Positions 42,496 through 50,410 of a stretch of DNA of 64,000 nucleotides are shown here, in pieces. Numbering within the stretch: position 1 is the first letter of the stretch; every line of letters begins with the position of its first letter. The position numbers and the translations under genes were made by a program. Below the pieces are notes generated by a model. That model was not told where the DNA came from, did no database searches, and worked only from the letters and a program-made list of their open reading frames with translations. Source of the DNA: Pseudolabrys sp. Root1462 (lineage in GTDB: Bacteria; Pseudomonadota; Alphaproteobacteria; Rhizobiales; Xanthobacteraceae). Location of the stretch: NCBI RefSeq assembly GCF_001426945.1, contig NZ_LMFS01000001.1, positions 1,081,757 to 1,145,756 of the forward strand, read 5' to 3'.

Positions 42496-43686
42496 CTAGT
42501 GCGACATCGAGTGCGCGGACTTGGCCGGGTCGTGATCCTTGTACACATTCGGATCGTCCGGACCCGACACATCCAGCACGCCGGCGAGACCCCGTTCGAC
42601 GCGGCTCAGGGCGTGGTCGACCAGCATGAATTTGCCGGGCACCTGCAGCTTGAATTCGACGACGCCGGCGCCGCCGGGCGGCACGGTGATCGTCTGCACG
42701 TCGCGCAGAGGCGGCGTCGTGAGCGAGCCAAGGTTGTAGTAGCGGTCGAACACTTCGCCGATGACGTGGAATGACGATGTCTTGTTCGGTCCGCCGACGC
42801 CGAAGAAGATGCGCACGGTCTCGCCGACCTTGGCTTTCAGCGGCATGTCCTTGGCGAGCGCCAGCGCCGCGCCGTTGAACACGAAGTATTCCGGTTTCTC
42901 GTCCAGCAGCTTGTCGTAGCTCTCGGTGAGCTCGCCTTTGGCGCCGACCTTCTGCTCAGTGTAGATCTCGCCCTGCATCACATAGAACTCGTGATCGACC
43001 TTGGGCAGGCCGCCTTCCGGCTCGACCAGGATCATGCCGTACATGCCGTTCGAGATGTGCTGGGCCGCCATCGGCACCGCGCAGTGATAGACGTACAGTC
43101 CGGGATTGGCGGCGACGAACTCGAAGCTGCGCGCTTCGCCGGCGGCTGCTTCGGTGGCCTTGGCGCCGCCGCCGGGACCGGTGACGGCGTGGAAGTCGAC
43201 ATTGTGCATCATCGCCGAGTTGTCGTCGTTCTTCAGGTGCACTTCGACGGTATCGCCGACGCGAACGCGGACAAACGGACCCGGGACCTTGCTGTTGAAT
43301 GTCCAGTAGCGATAGGTCGCGCCGTCGGCGAGATTGCCGGTTACTTCGACCGTGTCCAGTTCGACCTTGACGCGCTGCGGGGCCCGCATGCCGATCGGTG
43401 GCGGCAGATCAGTCGGATCGCGCACGATAGATACGGCTCCGTCGGACTTTGTGATCTTGGTCCGGGTATGTGCGAGCGGGATCGGGCCGCGCGCCGCGCT
43501 GGCTTGATAGGACACGGGTTGAACCGGCCCGAGCGATGCCGCCGTTGCCGACGTGTCCAACAGCCGCGCCGCTTGAAAATGCGGGGTGAAGATGGTGGAG
43601 CCGAGCAGGATGGCGGCGCTGGTGCCGAGTGCCACGGTTAACGAGCCGAACAGGACCCGGTCGTTTTTGTCTTTCGCAAGCCGCAT
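42496..43686 (-). CDS. nirK: Copper-containing nitrite reductase, class II (AniA-like)
   Basis: A 396-residue periplasmic trimeric enzyme that reduces nitrite to NO. Two cupredoxin domains are present. Type 1 copper ligands: His161, Cys202, His210, Met215. Type 2 ligands: His166, His201, His358. Catalytic Asp164 and His307 are present (in NVDFH and SSFHVIG). The Cys-to-His spacing is eight residues (CAVPMAAQH), like Neisseria AniA, not nine as in class I enzymes of most Rhizobiales. The N-terminus is a Sec-type signal or anchor without twin arginines. A terminator follows and an NnrR/FNR-type box precedes it. No nirV is adjacent. Confidence 0.93.
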   Translation of the reverse strand: MRLAKDKNDRVLFGSLTVALGTSAAILLGSTIFTPHFQAARLLDTSATAASLGPVQPVSYQASAARGPIPLAHTRTKITKSDGAVSIVRDPTDLPPPIGMRAPQRVKVELDTVEVTGNLADGATYRYWTFNSKVPGPFVRVRVGDTVEVHLKNDDNSAMMHNVDFHAVTGPGGGAKATEAAAGEARSFEFVAANPGLYVYHCAVPMAAQHISNGMYGMILVEPEGGLPKVDHEFYVMQGEIYTEQKVGAKGELTESYDKLLDEKPEYFVFNGAALALAKDMPLKAKVGETVRIFFGVGGPNKTSSFHVIGEVFDRYYNLGSLTTPPLRDVQTITVPPGGAGVVEFKLQVPGKFMLVDHALSRVERGLAGVLDVSGPDDPNVYKDHDPAKSAHSMSH

Positions 43687-43764
43687 GATTGTCTCCTGAC
43701 GTTCTTGTCGCGGCGGAAGTTCGTCGCAAGCAAGTGCACCCTATGGATGCGGTTCAGGAGTCGG

Positions 43765-43778
43765 TTGATGCAGCGCAA
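43765..43778 (-). promoter_or_regulatory. NnrR/FNR-type box upstream of nirK
   Basis: TTG-N8-CAA is present; read on the minus strand it is TTGCGCTGCATCAA, with a perfect ATCAA right half. The centre is about 85 bases before the nirK start, a suitable place for activation by an Fnr/Crp-family NO or oxygen sensor. No such regulator gene is in the window. Confidence 0.6.
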
Positions 43779-43919
43779 CAGCGCGACGGTTTCGGGTAGG
43801 GATAAGCCCTTAGGACTTATACGTAACTTTTGAAGCGGCAAGGAGCGTGATGCTCCTACGGTTCGCGCTGAACTTAGCGCCGTCTGTGCGGACTAGTAGA
43901 ATGTGCGAGAGCTTTTGAA

Positions 43920-44441
43920 TTAACGTTCGAGCTCTTTCAGTAAATCGTGCAGGTCGAGGGGCCGCGTAAACATTTGCAGCGAGCCATCCGGCTTCTTCGG
44001 CCATTGCTCCTGCGGCCGGTCCCAGTAGAGCTCGACGCCGTTCTCGTCCGGGTCGCGCAGGTACAGCGCTTCCGAGACGCCGTGATCAGAGGCGCCGTCG
44101 AGCGGGATCTTGGCAACGATCAGCCGCTGCAGGGCGTCGGCCAGAGCCTTGCGGGTCGGATAGAGGATGGCGGTGTGGAACAGACCGGTTGTGCCGGGAG
44201 GCGGCGGCGAGCCGCCTTTGCTCTCCCAGGTGTTGAGGCCAAGGTGGTGATGGTAGCCCCCGGCCGAAATGAAGGCGGCCCCCGGATAGGTGGTGGTCAG
44301 TGTGAAACCGAGCACGCCGCAGTAGAAATCGAGGGCGCGCTGCAGGTCGGCCACCTTGAGGTGGACATGGCCGATCCGGGCCCCGGCGTCGATCGTCGGG
44401 AAGCGGACCGGGCCGTTCTGGGTATCGGTGGCGCTGGTCAT
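43920..44441 (-). CDS. VOC-family (glyoxalase/extradiol dioxygenase-like) protein
   Basis: A 173-residue single VOC domain protein. GHVHLKVADLQRALDFYCGVLGF starts the first beta-alpha-beta module (residues about 25-47, His as metal ligand). The second is ALYLRDPDENGVELYWDRP with a Glu ligand, and GYHHHLGLNTWESKGG carries the middle His. It is similar to catechol 2,3-dioxygenase-like proteins of the CatE/YfiE type. Metal-dependent catalysis is likely; substrate unknown. It is divergent from coxD with 148 bases between. Confidence 0.85.
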   Translation of the reverse strand: MTSATDTQNGPVRFPTIDAGARIGHVHLKVADLQRALDFYCGVLGFTLTTTYPGAAFISAGGYHHHLGLNTWESKGGSPPPPGTTGLFHTAILYPTRKALADALQRLIVAKIPLDGASDHGVSEALYLRDPDENGVELYWDRPQEQWPKKPDGSLQMFTRPLDLHDLLKELER

Positions 44442-44589
44442 GGTCTGACGTCCAATCTGCCGTAAGATGATGGCTGCCATCCCGAATTTGCTGCGGCAGG
44501 CGGCTGTTTCGGCTGGTTTGGCGGTCCCTGTGCCATTACATGTAGGCCGGCACGCCGATCCGATAAAGTGTCAGCGAGGGTACCGACGA

Positions 44590-45510
44590 ATGGCCGTTAC
44601 ACCGCTTCCCGAGAGCATCGATGCCACGCTGGCGCTTTTGGCCAAGGCCGATTACGTGGCCGACCGGTCGCTAGCGACTGTGCTCTATCTGGCGCTCAAG
44701 ATGGGGCGACCGCTGTTCCTGGAGGGCGAGGCGGGCGTCGGCAAGACCGAGATCGCCAAGGTGCTCTCCTCCGCACTGGGCCGGCGGCTGATCCGCCTGC
44801 AATGCTATGAAGGCCTCGACGTTTCTTCCGCCGTTTACGAATGGAATTACGGCGCTCAGATGATCGCTATTCGCATGGCGGAGTCGCAGGGCGAGGGCGA
44901 TCGCGCGCGGCTGGAGCACGACGTGTTTTCCGCGCAGTACCTGATCAAGCGGCCGCTGCTGCAGTCGCTCGAACCCGATCCGGCCGGGCCGCCGGTGCTG
45001 CTGATCGATGAACTCGACCGCACCGACGAAGCCTTCGAGGCGTTCCTGCTCGAAGTGTTGGCCGATTTCCAGGTCACCATTCCCGAACTCGGCACCGTGA
45101 AAGCCGACCAGCCGCCGATCGTCATCGTCACGTCGAACCGCACCCGCGAAGTCCACGACGCCTTGAAGCGCCGCTGTCTCTATCACTGGGTCGGCTATCC
45201 GAGTGCCGAGCGCGAACTCAACATTCTGCGCGCCAAGGTGCCGGGCATCGCCAAGAAGCTGTCGCAGCAGGTGGTCGCCTTCGTTCAGGCGTTGCGCAAG
45301 GAAGACCTGTTCAAGTCGCCGGGCGTCGCCGAGACTCTGGATTGGGCCGGCGCGCTGACCGAACTAGATGTGGTCGCGCTCGATCCCGCGACCGTGTCCG
45401 ATACGCTCGGCGTGCTGCTGAAATATCAGGACGACATCGCGCGGCTCGACGATACCAAGGTGAAGGCGCTCCTCGACGAGGTGAAGTCGGAGTTGAGGGC
45501 GGCGGAGTAA
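44590..45510 (+). CDS. coxD: MoxR-type AAA+ ATPase CoxD
   Basis: A 306-residue AAA+ ATPase. Walker A GEAGVGKTEIAK (about residues 42-53) and Walker B LLIDELDRTDEAFEAF are clear, and VIVTSNRTREVHDALKRRCLYHW holds sensor 1 and the arginine finger. CoxD works with CoxE to mature the active-site copper or sulfur of CO dehydrogenase; homologues serve form II enzymes too. GAGGG upstream fixes 44590. First gene of the maturation operon, nearly 10 kb away from coxSLM. Confidence 0.92.
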   Translation: MAVTPLPESIDATLALLAKADYVADRSLATVLYLALKMGRPLFLEGEAGVGKTEIAKVLSSALGRRLIRLQCYEGLDVSSAVYEWNYGAQMIAIRMAESQGEGDRARLEHDVFSAQYLIKRPLLQSLEPDPAGPPVLLIDELDRTDEAFEAFLLEVLADFQVTIPELGTVKADQPPIVIVTSNRTREVHDALKRRCLYHWVGYPSAERELNILRAKVPGIAKKLSQQVVAFVQALRKEDLFKSPGVAETLDWAGALTELDVVALDPATVSDTLGVLLKYQDDIARLDDTKVKALLDEVKSELRAAE

Positions 45511-45516
45511 GTCGCA

Positions 45517-45903
45517 ATGCAAGCCACGGTCATCAATGCCGCCGACGCGCCGCAGCCCGTTGGTGGATATGCTCAGGCGGTGGACCTGAAGAAGTTCAGC
45601 CGTCTGCTGGTGATCAGCGGACAGATACCGGTGCGCGCCGACGATGGCTCTGTTCCGGCCGATTTCACAACGCAGTGCCGCCTCGCCTGGGGCAATGTCA
45701 TCGCGCAGTTGCGCGCGGCGGGCTTGGCGGTCGAGAACCTGATCAAGGTCACGATCTTCCTGTCCGATCGCCGCTATGCGGCGGAGAACCGCGCGGTCAG
45801 GCAGGAGGTTCTTGGTGAACACCCTGTCGCGCTTACCGTGATCATCACCGGCATCTTCGATGAGAAATGGCTGCTCGAGATCGAGGCCATGGCAGCGGAA
45901 TGA
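45517..45903 (+). CDS. RidA-family protein within the cox maturation operon
   Basis: A 128-residue RidA/YjgF protein. PVGGYAQAVDLKKFSRLLVISGQIPV starts the chorismate-mutase-like fold, and NLIKVTIFLSDRRYAAENRAVR is the central helix; the last strand is PVALTVIITGIFDEKWLLEIEAMA. The catalytic arginine typical of RidA deaminases, expected near residue 105, is not obvious. It lies six bases after coxD and overlaps coxE by four bases, so it is tightly embedded. Its role in cox maturation is unknown. Confidence 0.88.
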   Translation: MQATVINAADAPQPVGGYAQAVDLKKFSRLLVISGQIPVRADDGSVPADFTTQCRLAWGNVIAQLRAAGLAVENLIKVTIFLSDRRYAAENRAVRQEVLGEHPVALTVIITGIFDEKWLLEIEAMAAE

Positions 45904-47117
45904 CAAACACTGCACCGCAGGAGACGGAAGGCCGTCTCGCCGAGAACATCGTCTACTTCGCGCGCGCCTTGCGCGCAGCGGGATTGCCGGTCGGCCCCGG
46001 CGCGGTGCTCGATGCGCTGGAGGCAGTGAATGTCGCGCGCATCGGCACCAAGGACGATTTCTACTGGACGCTGCACGCCGTATTCGTGAAGCGGCACGAG
46101 CACACGATCCTGTTCGATCAGGCCTTCCGCATCTTCTTCCGCCGCCGCGGCTATATCGATAAGCTGATCGCTTCGATGCTGCCCGACACGCTGCCGACCG
46201 CGCCGAAGCAGCCCGAGGCCGGCGCCCAGCGCATTCAGGAAGCACTGTTTGCCGGCACCAACAAGGGCAAGATGGAAGAGCAGGAGGTCGAGATCGACGC
46301 CCGCCTTACCGTGTCCGACCGCGAAGTGCTGCAAAAGAAAGATTTCGCGCAGATGACCGGCGCGGAAATTGCCGCGGCGAAGGCGGCCATTGCACGCCTG
46401 ACGCTGCCGCTCGACGAGGTGAAGACGCGGCGCTTGCGACCCGCGCACCACGGCCGCCTCATCGACATGCGGCGCACGCTTCGCTCCAGCATGAAAGCGG
46501 GCGGCGCGCTGATCGATCTGAAATATCTCGGACCGCGCGTGAAGGAGCCGCCGATCGTGGCGCTGCTCGATATCTCCGGCTCGATGAGCCAGTACACGCG
46601 GCTGTTCCTGCACTTCCTGCATTCGATCACCGATGCGCGCAAGCGTGTCACGACCTTCCTGTTCGGCACGCGGCTGACCAACGTGACGCGCTCGATCCGC
46701 CAGCGCGACCCCGACGAGGCGCTCGCCGCCTGCGGCGCGCATGTCGTGGACTGGTCGGGCGGCACGCGAATCGCCACGTCGCTGCACGATTTCAACAAGC
46801 ACTGGGCGCGGCGCGTGCTCGGGCAGGGCGCGGTGGTGCTCTTGATCACCGACGGGCTCGAGCGCGACGCCGACGATACGTTGGGCTTCGAAATGGACCG
46901 GCTGCACCGCTCGTGCCGTCGGCTGATCTGGCTCAACCCACTGCTGCGTTTCGACGGATTCGAGCCGCGGGCCAAGGGCGTGAAAACGATGCTGGCGCAT
47001 GTTGACGAACTGCGGCCGGTGCACAATCTGGAGTCAATGACGACCCTGGTGCGGGCGCTGTCGGGCAGCGCGGACAAGGGCTACGATACCAAGGCGATGC
47101 TGCGGAAGGTCGCCTAG
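45900..47117 (+). CDS. coxE: VWA-domain protein CoxE
   Basis: A 405-residue von Willebrand A protein. The MIDAS motif reads ALLDISGSMSQYTR (near residue 222), with GGTRIATSLHDF and VLLITDGLERD as later MIDAS segments. The N-terminal half contains a CoxE-specific helical region (VYFARALRAAGLPVGPGAVLDALEA). It partners with the MoxR ATPase CoxD. Start at 45900 overlaps the RidA stop (ATGA). Ends 14 bases before the first xdhC-like gene. Confidence 0.92.
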   Translation: MTNTAPQETEGRLAENIVYFARALRAAGLPVGPGAVLDALEAVNVARIGTKDDFYWTLHAVFVKRHEHTILFDQAFRIFFRRRGYIDKLIASMLPDTLPTAPKQPEAGAQRIQEALFAGTNKGKMEEQEVEIDARLTVSDREVLQKKDFAQMTGAEIAAAKAAIARLTLPLDEVKTRRLRPAHHGRLIDMRRTLRSSMKAGGALIDLKYLGPRVKEPPIVALLDISGSMSQYTRLFLHFLHSITDARKRVTTFLFGTRLTNVTRSIRQRDPDEALAACGAHVVDWSGGTRIATSLHDFNKHWARRVLGQGAVVLLITDGLERDADDTLGFEMDRLHRSCRRLIWLNPLLRFDGFEPRAKGVKTMLAHVDELRPVHNLESMTTLVRALSGSADKGYDTKAMLRKVA

Positions 47118-47131
47118 CAAGGAGAAGTCAC

Positions 47132-47455
47132 ATGCTTGGTCGCGATGAAGACATCCTCAGGGCCGCGGAAGACTGGTCGAAGGCCGGTCGCGGCGTGGCG
47201 CTGGCGACGGTGGTCGAGACCTGGGGCTCGGCGCCGCGGCCGGTCGGCTCCAACCTCGTCATCGACGAGGAGGGCAACTTCCTCGGCTCGGTGTCGGGCG
47301 GCTGCGTTGAAGGCGCGGTGGTGACCGAAGCGATCGACGTCATCGAAAGCGGCAAGCCGAAGACGCTGGAATTCGGCGTCGCGGACGAGGCGGCGTGGAA
47401 GGTCGGATTGTCCTGCGGCGGCACCATCCGGGTGTATGTGGAGAAGGTGAGCTGA
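47132..47455 (+). CDS. XdhC/CoxI N-terminal domain protein
   Basis: A 107-residue protein equal to the N-terminal half of XdhC: VALATVVETWGSAPRPVGSNLVID and SVSGGCVEGAVVTEAIDVIESG, with VGLSCGGTIRVYVE at the end. XdhC binds molybdenum cofactor and inserts it, after sulfuration, into molybdenum hydroxylases. The C-terminal half is encoded by the next gene, starting two bases after this stop. AAGGAG upstream supports the start. Confidence 0.88.
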   Translation: MLGRDEDILRAAEDWSKAGRGVALATVVETWGSAPRPVGSNLVIDEEGNFLGSVSGGCVEGAVVTEAIDVIESGKPKTLEFGVADEAAWKVGLSCGGTIRVYVEKVS

Positions 47456-47456
47456 C

Positions 47457-48155
47457 GTGAAACTCGATCTGCTGCACACGCTCAATGCCGAACGCGCCGC
47501 GCGGCGCGCCGTGGTGGTCGTTACCGATACCGAGAGCGGCACGCAGCGCCTGGTGAAGGCCGCTGACGTCGCGAAGGATCCGCTCGCCGATGTGCTGGAC
47601 AAGCGCCTGCGCATGGCCAAGAGCGGCATGGAGGAGACCGCGCAAGGCCGTGTCTTCCTCACCGTGCATGTGCCGTCGCCGCAGCTCGTCATCACCGGCG
47701 CGGTGCATATCTCGCAGACCTTGGCGCCGCTCGGGCAGATGCTCGATTACGACGTCACCATCGTCGATCCGCGCACCGCCTTCGCCACGCCGGAGCGTTT
47801 CCCTGGCGTCAAGGTGCTGGCGGAATGGCCGGATGCGGCGCTGCCGCCGCTTAACGTCGATCATTACACCGCCTTCGTCGCGCTGACGCATGATCCGAAG
47901 ATCGACGATCCGGCGCTTCTGTATGCATTGTCGCGCGACTGCTTCTATATCGGCGCGCTCGGCTCGCGGAAGACGCATGGCCGAAGGCTCGAGCGTCTGA
48001 AGGCGCAAGGCGTGTCGGATGCGGCGCTGGCGCGCATCCACGCGCCGATCGGGCTCGCCATCGGCGCGGTGTCGCCGGCCGAGATCGCGGTGGCGATCAT
48101 GGCCGAGATCACGATGCGGCTGCGCGTGAAGCAGGACAAGGCGGAAGCGGCATGA
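47457..48155 (+). CDS. XdhC/CoxI C-terminal (Rossmann) domain protein
   Basis: A 232-residue protein equal to the second half of XdhC. The Rossmann-like part (about residues 75-215) includes LVITGAVHISQTLAPLGQML, VTIVDPRTAFATPERFP and the hallmark YIGALGSRKTHGRRLERL, then IHAPIGLAIGAVSPAEIAVAI. Its start is a GTG overlapping region with TGACGTGA just after the previous stop. It ends overlapping the next ATG by four bases. Together the two genes rebuild a full XdhC. Confidence 0.88.
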   Translation: MKLDLLHTLNAERAARRAVVVVTDTESGTQRLVKAADVAKDPLADVLDKRLRMAKSGMEETAQGRVFLTVHVPSPQLVITGAVHISQTLAPLGQMLDYDVTIVDPRTAFATPERFPGVKVLAEWPDAALPPLNVDHYTAFVALTHDPKIDDPALLYALSRDCFYIGALGSRKTHGRRLERLKAQGVSDAALARIHAPIGLAIGAVSPAEIAVAIMAEITMRLRVKQDKAEAA

Positions 48156-49774
48156 AATTCGGTCCGGTCGCCCCCAGGGAGGCGCGCGGCGCTACGGCGG
48201 TGCATTCGATCCGTCAGGGCGATCTCGTACTCAAGAAGGGCACCGTGATCGGCGACGCCGAGATCGCCGCTCTCGAGGCAGCCGGCATCAAGGACATCGT
48301 GGTCGCGCGCGTCGAAGCGGGCGACGTGTCCGAGGACCAGGCCGCGGCCGACATTGCCGCAGCCGTGGCGGGCGACGGCGCCCGTACCGATCGCGCCTTC
48401 ACCGGACGCTGCAATCTGTTCGCCGAAAAGGCCGGCGTGCTTGTGATCGACATCGATGCCGTTAATCGCCTCAACCGCGTCGACGAAGCGGTAACGCTGG
48501 CGACGCTCTCTGCCTATAAACCCGTGGTCGAAGGCGAAATGATCGCCACGGTGAAGATAATTCCCTTCGCTGTCGCAGAAAACGCGCGCGATCGAGCGGT
48601 GGCGGAAGCGGCCAAGGCCAGGCCGGTGATCCGCATTGCACCCTACGTCGTGCGCAAAGTCGGCGTGGTATCGACCGAGCTGCCAGGGCTGTCGCCCAAG
48701 GTCATCGACAAGACGCTGAGGATTACCGAGGCGCGGCTGGTGCCGGCGGGTGCGACCATCGTCGCCGAACGCCGCGTGCCGCACGAACACGCCGCGCTGA
48801 CGCGCGCCATCGACGAGGTGCGCAAGGCCGGTGCCGAAATGGTCATCGTGTTCGGCGCCTCGGCCATTGCCGATCGCCGCGACGTCATTCCGATGGCGAT
48901 CGAAAGCGCGGGCGGTGCCGTCGAGCATTTCGGCATGCCGGTCGATCCCGGCAACCTGATGCTGATCGGCCGCATCGAAGGTCTCTCGGTAATCGGCGCG
49001 CCGGGCTGCGCGCGTTCACCGAAGGAAAACGGTTTCGACTGGGTGCTGATGCGGCTGCTCGCCGGGCTCGAAGTGTCGCGCGACGACATCACCGGCATGG
49101 GTGTCGGCGGCCTGCTGATGGAAATCGTGACGCGGCCGCAGCCGCGCGCCGAACCAGCGGTTCAGGAGGGGCGCAACGTCGCGGCCCTCGTGCTCGCGGC
49201 AGGCCGTTCAACCCGCATGGGCGCCGTCAACAAGATGCTGGCCGAGATCGGCGGCAAGCCGCTGGTGCGCATCGCCGCCGAACAGGCGCTGGCCTCGCGC
49301 GCCAAGCCGGTCATCGTCGTCACCGGTCATGAGCATGAGAAGGTTGAGAAGGCGCTCGGCGATCTGCCGGTGCGTTTCGTGCACAATCGCGACTATGCCG
49401 AGGGGCTCGGCACCTCGCTGCGCACCGGCATCGCTGCCGTTCCGCCGCAGGCCGATGGCGCCATCATTTGTCTCGGCGATATGCCGCAGGTCGACAGCGG
49501 GCTTATAAACAAGCTGCTGGCGGCTTTCGATCCGGAGAGGGGCGCCCTGGTCGTGGTGCCGTCAATCGACGGCAAGCGCGGCAATCCGGTGGTGTGGTCG
49601 CGGCGATTCTTTAATGAATTGATGTCGATCACCGGCGATGTCGGCGCCCGCCACCTGATCGGTCAATATGCCGAGGCGGTGGTCGAAGTGCCGCTGAAAG
49701 GCGAGGCGGCGCTGACCGACGTCGATACCCCCGAGTCGCTCGACGCGGTCAAGGCCGAAATCGAACGCGCTTGA
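48152..49774 (+). CDS. MoeA-like / MobA-like molybdenum cofactor fusion protein
   Basis: A 540-residue two-domain enzyme. Residues about 1-340 form a molybdopterin-binding domain (PVIRIAPYVVRKVGVVSTELPG, VIVFGASAIADRRDVIPMAI, with the GxSGxDx-like turn). Residues about 345-540 form an NTP transferase of the MobA/MocA type (ALVLAAGRSTRMGAVNKML, LGDMPQVDSGLINKLL). The pair could add the CMP nucleotide to molybdopterin, making the MCD form used by CoxL. Overlaps xdhC-C by four bases; last gene of the operon. Not CoxF by name with certainty. Confidence 0.88.
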   Translation: MKFGPVAPREARGATAVHSIRQGDLVLKKGTVIGDAEIAALEAAGIKDIVVARVEAGDVSEDQAAADIAAAVAGDGARTDRAFTGRCNLFAEKAGVLVIDIDAVNRLNRVDEAVTLATLSAYKPVVEGEMIATVKIIPFAVAENARDRAVAEAAKARPVIRIAPYVVRKVGVVSTELPGLSPKVIDKTLRITEARLVPAGATIVAERRVPHEHAALTRAIDEVRKAGAEMVIVFGASAIADRRDVIPMAIESAGGAVEHFGMPVDPGNLMLIGRIEGLSVIGAPGCARSPKENGFDWVLMRLLAGLEVSRDDITGMGVGGLLMEIVTRPQPRAEPAVQEGRNVAALVLAAGRSTRMGAVNKMLAEIGGKPLVRIAAEQALASRAKPVIVVTGHEHEKVEKALGDLPVRFVHNRDYAEGLGTSLRTGIAAVPPQADGAIICLGDMPQVDSGLINKLLAAFDPERGALVVVPSIDGKRGNPVVWSRRFFNELMSITGDVGARHLIGQYAEAVVEVPLKGEAALTDVDTPESLDAVKAEIERA

Positions 49775-49850
49775 GATTCGAATCATTGATCGGAACACGC
49801 GACTCGCGATTGATCCGCTCAGGACTTTGAGCGGAGACCTCGGGCGACCG

Positions 49851-50255
49851 ATGTCGGACACCTACACGCCTGCCATGCGCATGGTCGTGATCGCGAGCCT
49901 GTTGTTCGCCATCGCGACGATGACGTTCGTCACGGTCACTGTCGCGCGCGCCGCGGGCGCGCTGGCGGTCGGCTCGTGCGGCGCGTTCGGCGAAGCATAC
50001 GACTTTGAATCGGTGAATGCGGCGCGCGAGAGCGCAATGGCCAAGTGCCAGGGCGAAGCCTGTCGTGTGGTGGCGACAACGTCAAAGCGGAATTGTGCCG
50101 CCTTCGCCGTCGACTACGCCAATCCGTGCGGCGCCTTCGGCTGGGGCCGGGGTGCCAAGCTCGGAGCCACTCAGAACGCTGCGCTGCAGGCTTGCTACCG
50201 CGAAGGCGGCAAGGAATGCGTGATCCGCACGTTTTTCTGCGACGCCAGGGGCTGA
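49851..50255 (+). CDS. DUF4189-domain exported protein
   Basis: A 134-residue protein. Residues about 9-30 form a signal anchor or signal peptide (VIASLLFAIATMTFVTVTV). The DUF4189 repeat domain follows: two copies of the G-CGAFG motif (SCGAFGEAYDF and PCGAFGWGRGAK) with paired cysteines (CQGEACRVV, CYREGGKECVI, ending FFCDARG). Six or more cysteines imply disulfides in the periplasm. Function unknown. An earlier start at 49827 is also possible. Confidence 0.78.
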   Translation: MSDTYTPAMRMVVIASLLFAIATMTFVTVTVARAAGALAVGSCGAFGEAYDFESVNAARESAMAKCQGEACRVVATTSKRNCAAFAVDYANPCGAFGWGRGAKLGATQNAALQACYREGGKECVIRTFFCDARG

Positions 50256-50354
50256 AGACGGCCGCCCGGCTGCGCCAAGCTTTTGATCTTGAACGACTGT
50301 TACGGGGTGCTGCGGCTCATGTCCGCAGCCTTGCGCCTCGCCGCGACTTGTCGT

Positions 50355-50382
50355 AAATATGACTGACTAGTCAGTCATATTT
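50355..50382. promoter_or_regulatory. 28-bp perfect palindrome upstream of TetR gene
   Basis: Bases 50355-50382 are a perfect palindrome centred on CTAG, with the core TGACTGACTAGTCAGTCA. It ends 28 bases before the TetR start and probably overlaps the promoter. This is the typical shape of a TetR-family autoregulatory operator controlling the whole efflux operon. Confidence 0.85.
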
Positions 50383-50410
50383 TAATGTCACGAAGGGCGG
50401 CGGTCGCGGC

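Noticed and set aside
42496-43686. Multicopper oxidase or laccase instead of nitrite reductase
   Set aside because: Length, two-domain layout, Asp164 and His307 with the type 2 histidine set match nitrite reductase; trinuclear HxH pairs of oxidases are missing.
45774-47024. 416-residue minus-strand frame opposite coxE
   Set aside because: Antisense shadow; CoxE has MIDAS motifs and a coupled start.
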